From Anaerolinea sp. (lineage in GTDB: Bacteria > Chloroflexota > Anaerolineae > Anaerolineales > Villigracilaceae), in contig JAIFNG010000126.1 in NCBI GenBank assembly GCA_020047815.1, positions 1 through 37,474 on the forward strand: DNA of 37,474 nucleotides, given 5' to 3'. The translations under genes and the position numbers were made by a program. Numbering within the stretch: the first letter of the stretch is position 1; the number at the start of each line of letters is the position of its first letter. Below the pieces are notes generated by a model. The model worked only from the letters and a program-made list of their open reading frames with translations. It searched no databases and was not told the origin of the DNA. Below, piece by piece: positions 18,217-25,921 of the stretch.

Positions 18217-18477
18217 CTATATCCCCCGCTTTTTCTTGATATCCTCCACTGCTGATTTGGCAGCCGCCAGACTTAAACCCGTTTTTTCGCGAAAGAGCTT
18301 GATGGCTTCGAGCATGTTGCCAGCTCTCAGGGCTGTAATGATTTGTGGATCATCACCCTCACTGGAATTTTCGGAGATGGTTAGAGAAAAATGTTTATAA
18401 AGATATTCGACCTGCGTTTCGAGCCTGACGATGCGTTGCCTGAGTAACGCAATTTCCTGTTCTTCAAATGACGACAT
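18217..18477 (-). CDS. Small protein with ribosomal L7/L12 C-terminal-like domain
   Basis: The 86-residue protein has a predicted coiled coil at about residues 4-35 (EIALLRQRIVRLETQVEYLY) and a C-terminal segment ALRAGNMLEAIKLFREKTGLSLAAAK split by a turn, then VEDIKK. That tail matches the helix-turn-helix of the L7/L12 C-terminal domain, which normally recruits translation factors. It is not the ribosomal stalk protein: it lacks the L12 N-terminal dimer domain and its usual neighbour rplJ. Such stand-alone proteins exist in several phyla and their role is unknown. It lies in line with the MOSC gene. Confidence 0.72.
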   Translation of the reverse strand: MSSFEEQEIALLRQRIVRLETQVEYLYKHFSLTISENSSEGDDPQIITALRAGNMLEAIKLFREKTGLSLAAAKSAVEDIKKKRGI

Positions 18478-18547
18478 TTGCGGCCTCCATGAAAATATTT
18501 TGACCGATTATAGTTGTTGGTTTTGGACAGTATATCGTGCAGATGTC

Positions 18548-19927
18548 CTACCCGGAGTTATCCTGGTCCAATGCATTGATCGGTCTATGGGTGGAGAGCC
18601 ATTCTGCCCGCCTGCGGAATAGATCAGGAACCGCCTGATTGGCATCAGAGATCAGCTCGTGGAGATCGGCGGTAAGGAGCTCGCCTCCATCCACAACGAT
18701 CCTGCCTGCAACCATGGTCATATCCACATCCCCGCCTTGAACAGCGTGAACAAGATTGTGGTGCAGGTTTCCGTCGGAGCCGGTAAGTAAAGGGGTCATA
18801 CGCGGCGTATCGGTGCGGACCGCAATCAAATCTGCCTGCTTTCCAATTTCAATGGAACCGATCTCAGTCTCCATTCCCAGAGCGCGTGCACCTGTGATCG
18901 TTGCCATTCGACAGACCGACCAGGCATCGAGTGCGGATGCATCCATCCGTGAAATTTTTGCCAGCAGGGAGGATGTCTTCATTTCCTCGAACATGTCCAG
19001 GTTATTATTTTCCTTTTCCCCATCAGTCCCGAGACCCACCGCGAGGCCGCTGGCAAGAAGGTCCACAACCCGCGCCGCCCCGCTGGCAAGTTTCATGTTG
19101 CTGATCGGATTATGGGCGATACCGACCTGACGTTCCGCCAGCAGCTCGATCTCGTGGTCTGAGAGCCAGACACAATGTGCAAGCAGGGTGTGGGGCGCAT
19201 CCAGCAAGCCAAAGGATTCAAGTGCTTCGATGGGACGCATGTTGTAGCGTCGCCGGGTTTCCTCCACATCGAATTTGCTTTCGTTGCTGTGAGTGTGAAA
19301 GCCGACTTGATAATGTCTGCTCATGTCGATTGCGCGTTTCCAGGCATCGGATGTGGCGTAGAACATATGCTCAAGACCCACCCAAACCTGAACCCTGCCA
19401 TTGGCGCCGCCGTGCCATTTTTTGATCAACGCTTCGTTTGTTTTGAGCGTTTCGAAATAATCATGATCGGGGTGTTCAGCCACGTATGGCACAAGGAGCG
19501 CGCGGATTCCCAATTGTGCTGCCGCGTTTGCACTGCCCTCCATATGCCGCCACATATCCACAATGGTGGTTGTCCCGGAGAGCATCGCTTCGGCATAACA
19601 AAGGAAGGATGCGATCTCAGCCTCACGTGGATTGATTACGCGGTGCATTGGATCAATGTATTGTTGAAGCCATTCCCAGACGGGCAGACCCTCTGCTGTG
19701 CCGCGCAGCAAGCCGGAGTGCGCATGGGTATTGACCAACCCTGGCATCAGTAGTCGATTCTCCAGCCGCTTTACTCCGACCCCGGGGTAGGCGGCGATGA
19801 CTTCGTCTGCTTTCCCTACACATTGAATTCTGCCGTCTGAACCGACCAGGACTGCTCCGTTTGAAATAATATCGTTATTCACGTTAAGCAGCATTAATTG
19901 GTTGGCATGTAGAATAACTGTGGTCAT
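18548..19927 (-). CDS. Amidohydrolase, MTA/SAH deaminase family
   Basis: A metal-dependent hydrolase of 459 residues in the 5-methylthioadenosine/S-adenosylhomocysteine deaminase (MtaD) and TrzN/AtzA-like group. LVNTHAHSGLLRG gives metal His68 and His70. The other metal ligands appear in GFHTHSNES and LLAHCVWLSD, and the last Asp in LGTDGEKENNNLDMFEEM. That last motif matches the usual GTDGAASNN-LDM with small changes. EIGKQADLIAV near the C-terminus is the typical closing beta sandwich. It would deaminate an adenosine or guanine derivative in salvage. AAGGAG precedes the ATG. No dedicated partner genes adjoin. Confidence 0.88.
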   Translation of the reverse strand: MTTVILHANQLMLLNVNNDIISNGAVLVGSDGRIQCVGKADEVIAAYPGVGVKRLENRLLMPGLVNTHAHSGLLRGTAEGLPVWEWLQQYIDPMHRVINPREAEIASFLCYAEAMLSGTTTIVDMWRHMEGSANAAAQLGIRALLVPYVAEHPDHDYFETLKTNEALIKKWHGGANGRVQVWVGLEHMFYATSDAWKRAIDMSRHYQVGFHTHSNESKFDVEETRRRYNMRPIEALESFGLLDAPHTLLAHCVWLSDHEIELLAERQVGIAHNPISNMKLASGAARVVDLLASGLAVGLGTDGEKENNNLDMFEEMKTSSLLAKISRMDASALDAWSVCRMATITGARALGMETEIGSIEIGKQADLIAVRTDTPRMTPLLTGSDGNLHHNLVHAVQGGDVDMTMVAGRIVVDGGELLTADLHELISDANQAVPDLFRRRAEWLSTHRPINALDQDNSG

Positions 19928-20302
19928 ACGGTTGCTCCTTTATGATTGACATGGTACTTCATTTTTCTTGTCATCCTGAAATGAGGCAGGTTGAATATCC
20001 ATAAACCGGGAAGGCTGCGAGCGCGATTTCCAAAAGACATCTCTGCCCAGCACGAAGTAGTTTTCAAATATCGGCGGGCCTTTCACGGTTTCTTGTGGTT
20101 GCCTCCGCCTGTTTACAGAATTCATTCAAATATAACTTGAGCTGGCAGATCAGAATAGCCTTATTGCTGTTATGATGAGTGAAAACACGCATGGTACGCA
20201 TTATTATAAAAGATGCCTTGGTTTATTAATTTATGATTGTATGGAAGAGTGCGTAATTGGGCAGACGTGAAGTGTTGAAGAAATGGAATTGGAGGTATCA
20301 TT
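19928..20302. other. Divergent intergenic region
   Basis: About 375 bases separate the divergently read amidohydrolase and the small gene at 20303. It holds the ribosome binding sites of both. CTTGTCATCCTGA near 19968 recalls a common dispersed motif. AT-rich patches (20200-20245, including TTATTATAAAAG) could contain the promoter of the downstream gene. A 61-codon frame on the minus strand (19940-20125) has no coding character. Confidence 0.4.
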
Positions 20303-20701
20303 ATGGTAAAGAAAATGAACAGAAGAAAAGGCGGATTAAGGACAGGTGATGGACATCCTGCTGTTGGCGGAGGTTTTCAGGGAAGCAATATTGGGACGAC
20401 TGACCATCAGGCGGTTTCCGATCAGGATGTTAATATTTCGTCGCTTTTTCAAACTATTTACAACTATGTAGACAGGCATCCAAAGCTTCAAGCAGGAAAA
20501 AAACAGGATGCAAAGGAACAACTTCAGGAAATTCAGAAAGCACTTGAAGAGCTTAAGCCCGATGAGAATTTTATAGAGCGGCGTTTTCGCAACCTGAAAC
20601 GGATGTCGCCTGATATTGTCGAAATGGCTTTTGAAATCTTAAAAACCTCATCAGGTGGCGTGGCGGAAGTTATAAAACGTATAATAAATAAGGTGGCGTA
20701 A
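20303..20701 (+). CDS. Small helical protein resembling the stand-alone partner of effector-associated-domain systems
   Basis: A 132-residue protein with a Gly-rich basic N-terminus, then from about residue 50 a helical domain: SSLFQTIYNYVDRHPKL, a charged helix AKEQLQEIQKALEEL, and ERRFRNLKRMSPDIVEMAFEI with a closing EVIKRIINK. That order (xRRLRNIKRMAPDILxV then a hydrophobic Gly-rich stretch) is one I recall from Chloroflexi and cyanobacterial proteins where it is joined to or encoded beside caspase-, TIR- or NACHT/STAND-type proteins, often behind a Gly-rich nucleating strand. Here no effector gene is adjacent. GGAGG precedes the ATG. Function is unknown and the family assignment is from memory. 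Confidence 0.65.
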   Translation: MVKKMNRRKGGLRTGDGHPAVGGGFQGSNIGTTDHQAVSDQDVNISSLFQTIYNYVDRHPKLQAGKKQDAKEQLQEIQKALEELKPDENFIERRFRNLKRMSPDIVEMAFEILKTSSGGVAEVIKRIINKVA

Positions 20702-20772
20702 AAGGAATTTGTGCAAGGCGAAGGTGAAGATATGCCAGGTTTGGGTTTTACTGATGACTTATCTGTAAAATG

Positions 20773-20800
20773 AAAAAGGTCACTTGCAGGTGACCTTTTT
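20773..20800. terminator. Bidirectional terminator between the 20303 gene and tatA
   Basis: GGTCAC (20778-20783) pairs with GTGACC (20790-20795) around a six-base loop. AAAAA before and TTTTT after extend the stem and provide T-tracts on both strands. It serves the + gene ending at 20701 and the - gene tatA ending at 20822. Confidence 0.85.
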
Positions 20801-20821
20801 CATTAAGTACTACTTCAAATA

Positions 20822-21007
20822 CTATTTCTTCTCTTCCGAACTGTCAGATTGTTCGGGCTGTTCTTCCTTGGTGCCTAATCCCTCACGGAAGTTCTTGATA
20901 CTGCGTCCAAGCTCCCCGGCGATCTTGCCAATGCGCCCAGGTCCAAACAAGAGAATTACTATAACGAGAATGACGATCCATTCTGCACCACGTGGTAGTC
21001 CTAGCAT
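20822..21007 (-). CDS. tatA: Twin-arginine translocase subunit TatA/TatE
   Basis: At 61 residues this is a minimal TatA-type protein of the folded-protein export pathway. The N-terminal membrane helix (about 9-22, EWIVILVIVILLF) runs into the conserved FGPGRIGKIAGELG hinge and an amphipathic helix GRSIKNFREG, then an acidic/basic tail. It lies 57 bases after fabH on the same strand and may be its operon partner. No tatC is present in the window. The deacetylase at 16466-17245 is a likely Tat substrate. Confidence 0.9.
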   Translation of the reverse strand: MLGLPRGAEWIVILVIVILLFGPGRIGKIAGELGRSIKNFREGLGTKEEQPEQSDSSEEKK

Positions 21008-21064
21008 AAAATACTCCTTATTTGAAATTCGACCTTTATCCTACCACAATTGAAAAAAAAGTGG

Positions 21065-22168
21065 CTAAACTTCCTTGCGTGACAGAAGCCCTTCAATAAA
21101 GCGAATGGCACGGCGAACAAAGGAGCGCAATCTGGCAAACAGGCGATACTGTTCGGGGTGGACATGTTTCTTGGCGGGTAGCGGACCTGTCCATTCAACG
21201 ATCATCGCGCCCCAGGTCAGACCTCCACCAAAGCCAACGAAAGCGATTTTATCCTTGGGTTTGATCTGTCCTTTTTGTATGGCTTCAATGGTTGCGATCG
21301 GGATGGAGGCGGTGGACGTGTTGCCGTAACGCTCCACATTGATTACAAATTTATCCAACGGCATTTTCAGGAATCTGGCGGCAGCTTCAATGATCCGATA
21401 ATTGGCCTGGTGTGGAACGATCCATTGGATATCATCGGTGGTCATATTCAACTTTTCCAGGGCTTCGGTTACAGCGCGTCCCATGACCCGTGTGGCGAAT
21501 CGGAAAACTTCCTTCCCATCCATCTGGATAAAGTGGCTGGCTTCACGCAGAGTGGCTTCCGTGGCCGGATGATGCGCACCGCCGGCGGGGATAATTAAAG
21601 AATTTGCGCCGGAACCGTCTGAGTGCATTACTGCAGAAACCACGCCGCCGGGTTGGTCGCTTGCCTGTAAAACGAAGGCACCCGCGCCATCACCGAACAG
21701 GATGCAGGTGTTTCTGTCCTTCCAATTGACAAAGCGGGAAAGGACTTCGGTTCCGACGATGAGCACATTTTTTACGGAACCACTGCGAATGGCTTGCGCC
21801 CCCATATTGGCTGCAAAGATAAAGCCGGTACAGGCGGCTTGCAGATCAAATGCGCCGGCTTTGGTGGCTCCAATCTGGTCCTGAATAATACAGGCTGTTG
21901 CAGGAAATATATATTCAGGCGAAGACGCCGTGCAGATGATCAGATCCAACTCAGTCGGGGCAAGGTTCGCAACCTTTAATGCTCGGATCGCCGCTTCCAC
22001 ACCCATCGTGGACGGGAAGTCGGTTTCGCGGGCAATATGTCGCTCTCGAATTCCCGTGCGTTCACGGATCCATTCATCATTGGTGTCTACAAGTTTGGAT
22101 ATATCGTCGTTGGTAAGTATCGGCTCTGGGACGTACATACCCCAGCCCGTAATGTGCGCGAATGGCAT
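21065..22168 (-). CDS. fabH: 3-oxoacyl-ACP synthase III (KAS III)
   Basis: FabH starts fatty acid synthesis by condensing an acyl-CoA primer with malonyl-ACP. The catalytic triad is visible: Cys in LQAACTGFIFA (about 113), His in WIVPHQANYRI (about 247) and Asn in ERYGNTSTASIP (about 277). NTNDEWI-type and RTGIRERH motifs at the start are classical. The protein is 367 residues, about 35-40 longer than typical FabH. The excess is a Lys/Arg-rich C-terminal tail with an amphipathic look (ARLRSFVRRAIRFIEGLL). It starts ten bases after the fabF stop, so the two form an operon. Confidence 0.92.
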   Translation of the reverse strand: MPFAHITGWGMYVPEPILTNDDISKLVDTNDEWIRERTGIRERHIARETDFPSTMGVEAAIRALKVANLAPTELDLIICTASSPEYIFPATACIIQDQIGATKAGAFDLQAACTGFIFAANMGAQAIRSGSVKNVLIVGTEVLSRFVNWKDRNTCILFGDGAGAFVLQASDQPGGVVSAVMHSDGSGANSLIIPAGGAHHPATEATLREASHFIQMDGKEVFRFATRVMGRAVTEALEKLNMTTDDIQWIVPHQANYRIIEAAARFLKMPLDKFVINVERYGNTSTASIPIATIEAIQKGQIKPKDKIAFVGFGGGLTWGAMIVEWTGPLPAKKHVHPEQYRLFARLRSFVRRAIRFIEGLLSRKEV

Positions 22169-22178
22169 TGCTTCTCCT

Positions 22179-23420
22179 TTATTTGTTGAAGCGGCTCAAT
22201 ATCAATGTCGCATTATGTCCGCCAAAACCAAACGAGTTTGACATGACATGTCTCGGTTTGGCATTCCGTGGCTGGTTGGGAACATAATCCAGGTCACATA
22301 TGGGATCGGGTGTTTCGTAGTTCATGGTGGGCGGCAAAATATTTTCTCTGATGACCAGGGAGCAGATCACCGCTTCCAATGCGCCCGATGCACCCAGCAA
22401 GTGACCCGTCATGGATTTGGTGGAGGAAACGGGAATTTTATAGGCCTGTGCTCCAAACAGGGTTTTGATGGCAGTGGTTTCACTTTTATCGTTCAAATAA
22501 GTGGATGTGCCATGGGCATTGATGTAATCAATATCATCGAGATTAAGGCTGGCGCTTTCCACTGCAAGCCGCATGGAATTTACTGCACCCGCCCCATCTT
22601 CGGCAGGTGCGGAAATATGATGTGCGTCGTCAGTTGTACCATATCCTGAGAACTCGCACAGAATGTTTGCATCGCGTGATTGGGCATACTCTAGAGACTC
22701 AAGAATTAAAATGCCTGCTCCTTCACCCATTACAAAACCATCCCGGTCCTTGTCAAATGGGCGTGAAGCTTTTAGCGGATCATCATTCCGGGTCGAGAGG
22801 GCTGTCATTACATTCATCCCTGCCATGGCGATCGCATTGATGGCTGCCTCTGACGCACCGGCGATCATTACATCTGCCGCGCCGCGCCGTATCATTTCCA
22901 CGGCTTCCCCCAGTGCGTTTGTACCGGATGCGCAGGCGGTTGCAAGAGACATATTGGGTCCCCGCGCCCCAACCCGGATGGCAATATTGCCCGCCGCACC
23001 GTCAGAGATCATCATCGGGATCAGGAACGGGCTGACCCGGTCCGGCCCACGTTGTTTCATCACTTCGTATTGCTCGATCAGTGTGTTGATCCCGCCGATA
23101 CCAGTGCCGATTAATATTCCCACGCGGTCGCGGTTTGCTTCGTCAATGGTCAGGTTAGAATCAGCCAAGGCCTCCAGGGCGGCGGCTGTGGCAAACTGGG
23201 TGAAGCGGTCCATTTTTCGGGCATCGCGTGTGCCAAACAAGGCAATTGGATCAAACCCCTTAACTTCTGCTGCAAACCTGGTTTTGTGTGCGCTCGCGTC
23301 AAAAGTTGTGATGGCTGCTGCACCAGACTTTCCTGCCAGCAGAGCCTGCCAGGTGTCTTTTACATTATTCCCGACCGGGCTTACACAGCCAAGTCCTGTT
23401 ACAACTACACGTTTTCTCAT
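22179..23420 (-). CDS. fabF: 3-oxoacyl-ACP synthase II (KAS II)
   Basis: FabF elongates acyl chains in fatty acid synthesis. The 413-residue protein begins with KRVVVTGLGCVSPVG and contains the active-site Cys in TACASGTNALG (about 165), His in INAHGTSTYLND (about 305) and His in KSMTGHLLGASGALE (about 340). SNSFGFGGHNATLI near the end closes the family signature. AAGGAG precedes its ATG. It leads the fabF-fabH pair. A small palindrome lies 35 bases upstream. Confidence 0.94.
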   Translation of the reverse strand: MRKRVVVTGLGCVSPVGNNVKDTWQALLAGKSGAAAITTFDASAHKTRFAAEVKGFDPIALFGTRDARKMDRFTQFATAAALEALADSNLTIDEANRDRVGILIGTGIGGINTLIEQYEVMKQRGPDRVSPFLIPMMISDGAAGNIAIRVGARGPNMSLATACASGTNALGEAVEMIRRGAADVMIAGASEAAINAIAMAGMNVMTALSTRNDDPLKASRPFDKDRDGFVMGEGAGILILESLEYAQSRDANILCEFSGYGTTDDAHHISAPAEDGAGAVNSMRLAVESASLNLDDIDYINAHGTSTYLNDKSETTAIKTLFGAQAYKIPVSSTKSMTGHLLGASGALEAVICSLVIRENILPPTMNYETPDPICDLDYVPNQPRNAKPRHVMSNSFGFGGHNATLILSRFNK

Positions 23421-23454
23421 TCGCGTTCTCCTTAAAATTGGTCAAGCCGGTTAT

Positions 23455-23469
23455 CTTGAAATTATCAAG
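23455..23469. promoter_or_regulatory. Palindrome upstream of fabF (possible operator)
   Basis: CTTGA-AATTA-TCAAG is a 15-base dyad located 35 bases before the fabF start codon. Its size and position suit a dimeric repressor site for lipid synthesis genes. No regulator gene is adjacent and only one copy is seen, so this is a weak call. Confidence 0.3.
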
Positions 23470-23620
23470 AGTTGGAACTAACGGTAAAATCTCCCGAATC
23501 TTTCCATGCTCAGGAAATGATTTATTATTTTAACCCTTACGCAATCCGTTGGGTCGCCGATCTCGTTGATGAAAAAACCGCCTGGTTCTACCGACTGTGA
23601 AGGTGTGCATGGCGAACCAA

Positions 23621-23667
23621 CTATATAAAACAGGGACAAGCTGCATACTTGTCCCTGTTTTATATAG
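23621..23667. terminator. Strong bidirectional terminator
   Basis: A perfect 20-base inverted repeat (23621-23640 with 23648-23667) flanks a seven-base loop. The core is CAGGGACAAG/CTTGTCCCTG, flanked by AAAA and TTTT. It lies 36 bases after the stop of the HAD-DinB gene, which is read leftward, and insulates it from fabF. Confidence 0.85.
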
Positions 23668-23703
23668 TAACACTGGCTGTGCCCGGAAGACACGCGAAAA
23701 ACG

Positions 23704-24900
23704 CTATAAATTATTTAGAGTATCCCAGGCTTGTTGAATATGTAATCTGTCATGCTCAGCTATAAAGCTGATCACCTCAAGGAAGTTGGTTGGACCAAAA
23801 ATGGCGTGGCGTGCTTTCCGATCCCAGGCCGAGACCTCGGTTGTGGCCTCTTTGAGCATGTTCAGCGTTTTGCGCCTCGCCTCGTTGAATTCCTTTAATG
23901 CCACGGCGCAATCTTCGTGCAGGTAATCCCTCTGATTCGCCCAAACGCTTGTATCAGGCCGGGGGATGAAAGGTTCGTCCTGTTCATTGAATAATTTAAT
24001 TTGCATCTGATGGATTTCCCGTTCGGTGTCGCGCAAGTGGCTGACAATTTCTTTAAGACACCATTCGTCCGCCATGGGCTTTTGTGACCAGGCAGACCGA
24101 TCCAATTTGCGGGACAATCCGTTTAGTGTTGCAGGGGTGGCAGATAAAATTCCCAGAATGGAATCGATTGACTTGAAGGACGGGATGAGGGATACGGGAT
24201 CAGTGGATTCAAGCCATGGGCGCAAGTCAGATAATTTGCCCCAGCTCAATGCTTCAGATCCTGGTGGGGGGGTGGGATCGTCACTGATATGATAAGTTCC
24301 CAACCCAAGCCTTTTTGCAGGTTGGATGTCCCGTTCCAGGTCATTTCCCACCATCAAAACGGGACCATCGGGAAAACCCATGTGCCCGATCACTTCGGCA
24401 TAGTAGGCAGGGTGTGTTTTTGTAAAGTGAAATTGTTCGAAAGATGAAACGAGTTCAAATTGTTCAGGTTCAAAGCCGGCCCAGCGCAATCGATGATGGG
24501 TTGCTTTGCGCGGAAAAAGCGGGTCCGTGGCTATGGCAATGCGGTAGCCCTGGGACAGAGCCCAATCCACAAAAGGTTTTGCCTCTGGCTTGGTGGTTGT
24601 AACGCCGCCCAGTGTGGGGAAGATGTTGTCGTAAAAATTTTCGATTGCATCTGCAATTTTATCCTTCGGAGAATCGATCTGGCGATAAAAAACCGCGTTG
24701 AACACCTGTTCCAGGGTCTGTGAAAAATCCTCACTTTTCATCATCTGTTTCGTACCGGCTGCCAATGCACGGAGCATGAGGTCGGGGGCAACGTGCGGTG
24801 TAAGCTCCCGCGCCAATGCCTGAAAATAGGCAGGGATGAAAGAATCGATATTCGTATTTAGCAGGGTATCGTCAAGATCGAGCAGGAGTGTCAGTGTCAT
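23704..24900 (-). CDS. HAD hydrolase - DinB-like domain fusion
   Basis: Two domains are joined in one 398-residue chain. The first (about 1-215) is a HAD-superfamily phosphatase: DLDDTLLNT (motif I nucleophile Asp8, acid Asp10), IATDP (motif II), a Lys in HFTKTHPAYY (motif III) and MVGNDLERD (motif IV). The second (about 225-398) is a four-helix DinB_2-like bundle with metal-binding His candidates in EIVSHLRDTE and in AEHDRLHIQQAW. DinB-like proteins are often thiol-dependent metal enzymes or damage-induced proteins. The frame is open throughout, with no sign of sequencing error. It is 25 bases downstream of the eight-Cys gene. The substrate is unknown. Confidence 0.87.
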   Translation of the reverse strand: MTLTLLLDLDDTLLNTNIDSFIPAYFQALARELTPHVAPDLMLRALAAGTKQMMKSEDFSQTLEQVFNAVFYRQIDSPKDKIADAIENFYDNIFPTLGGVTTTKPEAKPFVDWALSQGYRIAIATDPLFPRKATHHRLRWAGFEPEQFELVSSFEQFHFTKTHPAYYAEVIGHMGFPDGPVLMVGNDLERDIQPAKRLGLGTYHISDDPTPPPGSEALSWGKLSDLRPWLESTDPVSLIPSFKSIDSILGILSATPATLNGLSRKLDRSAWSQKPMADEWCLKEIVSHLRDTEREIHQMQIKLFNEQDEPFIPRPDTSVWANQRDYLHEDCAVALKEFNEARRKTLNMLKEATTEVSAWDRKARHAIFGPTNFLEVISFIAEHDRLHIQQAWDTLNNL

Positions 24901-24925
24901 ATTTTTGACTCCCCCGGAGTCGTGG

Positions 24926-25255
24926 TTATTCTTTTATCTCAAAATTAAAAGGCAGATCATGGCACTCCCCGCAGCCCACCTGTGGTTCGTTTACAATGCG
25001 TTTTGTTTTTTCACAAAATGCACTTACCTGCACCCGCCGTTGAAAGAAAGAGAAGACGGAACGATTGATGACAGCTGTCAGGTGCATGTGCTGGCATGAG
25101 TTCGCGCGGGCTATATCCGGCACAGGACAGGTTGTGCATAGATCGCGCGACCAGATCTGTCCATTAATTTTTAGCAGCCGGCATTCTTCCACATTGCGAC
25201 CACGATAATAGTCGCCAAAGAAGTGCGGGCATTCACGCCCTGCGGGTGTTTTCAT
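24926..25255 (-). CDS. Eight-cysteine protein of unknown function
   Basis: No family is recognised. The start is set at the ATG at 25255 because it lies seven bases after the efp stop. The longer frame from 25420 would run inside efp. The 109-residue product has eight Cys: 9, 25, 40, 43, 54, 81, 95 and 98, including two CxxC pairs (LCTTCP and VGCGECH), plus His at 11, 56, 58 and 99. This pattern fits two zinc sites or one or two iron-sulfur clusters. There is no signal peptide or membrane helix. It is expected to share the efp transcript. Confidence 0.75.
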   Translation of the reverse strand: MKTPAGRECPHFFGDYYRGRNVEECRLLKINGQIWSRDLCTTCPVPDIARANSCQHMHLTAVINRSVFSFFQRRVQVSAFCEKTKRIVNEPQVGCGECHDLPFNFEIKE

Positions 25256-25262
25256 GGTTTGG

Positions 25263-25820
25263 TTATACGCGGGTAAGATACTCGCCTGTGCGGGTGTCCA
25301 CGCGGATGGTGTCGCCGACAACCACAAAATTTGGGCATTGTACCTGGATCCCGGTTTCGGTGGTAACTTTTTTGGTGACACCTGTGGCTGTATCCCCGCG
25401 GATTGCCATGTCGGCTTCAACGACTTTTAAATCCACCGAGGTGGGCATTTCCACATCAATGGGCTCGCCTTTATAGAAGGTAAGTTTTACTTCCATGCCT
25501 TCCTTCAAGTACTTGGAGCTATCTCCGAGGGATTCCTTTTTGATCCCTGGTTGTTCAAAAGTCACATTATCCATAAAGTAATACAGGTCGCCATCATTAT
25601 ACAGGTACGAAACATTGGCAAAATCCAGGCTTACATCCTGTACAGACAACCCGGAGTTGAAGGTGCGTTCAATGGTGGCGCCGGTTAATAGGTTTCGGGC
25701 TTTAATTTTAATGTTGGCGTTGCCGCGCCCTGTTTTATTGTGGCTGTAGTCCAGCACTTTCAACAGGTTTCCGTCCAATTCGAATGTAACACCTTTGCGT
25801 AGTTCATTTACATCAATCAT
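25263..25820 (-). CDS. efp: Translation elongation factor P
   Basis: EF-P relieves ribosome stalling at polyproline by entering the E site. At 185 residues the three beta-barrel domains are complete: the KOW-like N-terminal domain, a middle domain (FNSGLSVQDVSLDF to YYFMDNVTFEQ) and the C-terminal OB domain ending in VGDTIRVDTRTGEYL. The tip of domain I reads NKTGRGNAN, so the residue normally modified is Arg32 rather than Lys. Arg32 is seen in the EarP-rhamnosylated clade and also, from memory, in Thermus. The Thermus-like context GRG suggests the latter type. Confidence 0.95.
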   Translation of the reverse strand: MIDVNELRKGVTFELDGNLLKVLDYSHNKTGRGNANIKIKARNLLTGATIERTFNSGLSVQDVSLDFANVSYLYNDGDLYYFMDNVTFEQPGIKKESLGDSSKYLKEGMEVKLTFYKGEPIDVEMPTSVDLKVVEADMAIRGDTATGVTKKVTTETGIQVQCPNFVVVGDTIRVDTRTGEYLTRV

Positions 25821-25921
25821 GCTTGCACTTTCCTTGTTTGTTTGATTTTTTTAGCGGGCGGATTATACCAATGAGTTGCAGGTCATGGCTAGGTTGCGGG
25901 CATGTTCTAAACATGACCGGT

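Noticed and set aside
22663-23481. 272-codon open frame opposite fabF
   Set aside because: Antisense to a clear fabF with all catalytic residues. Composition is that of a shadow frame.
23478-23693. Open frame of 71 codons on the minus strand
   Set aside because: It contains the strong 20-base terminator hairpin and has no recognisable protein features.
25256-25420. N-terminal extension of the eight-Cys protein
   Set aside because: This part lies inside efp and has no protein-like character. The ATG at 25255 after the efp stop is better.
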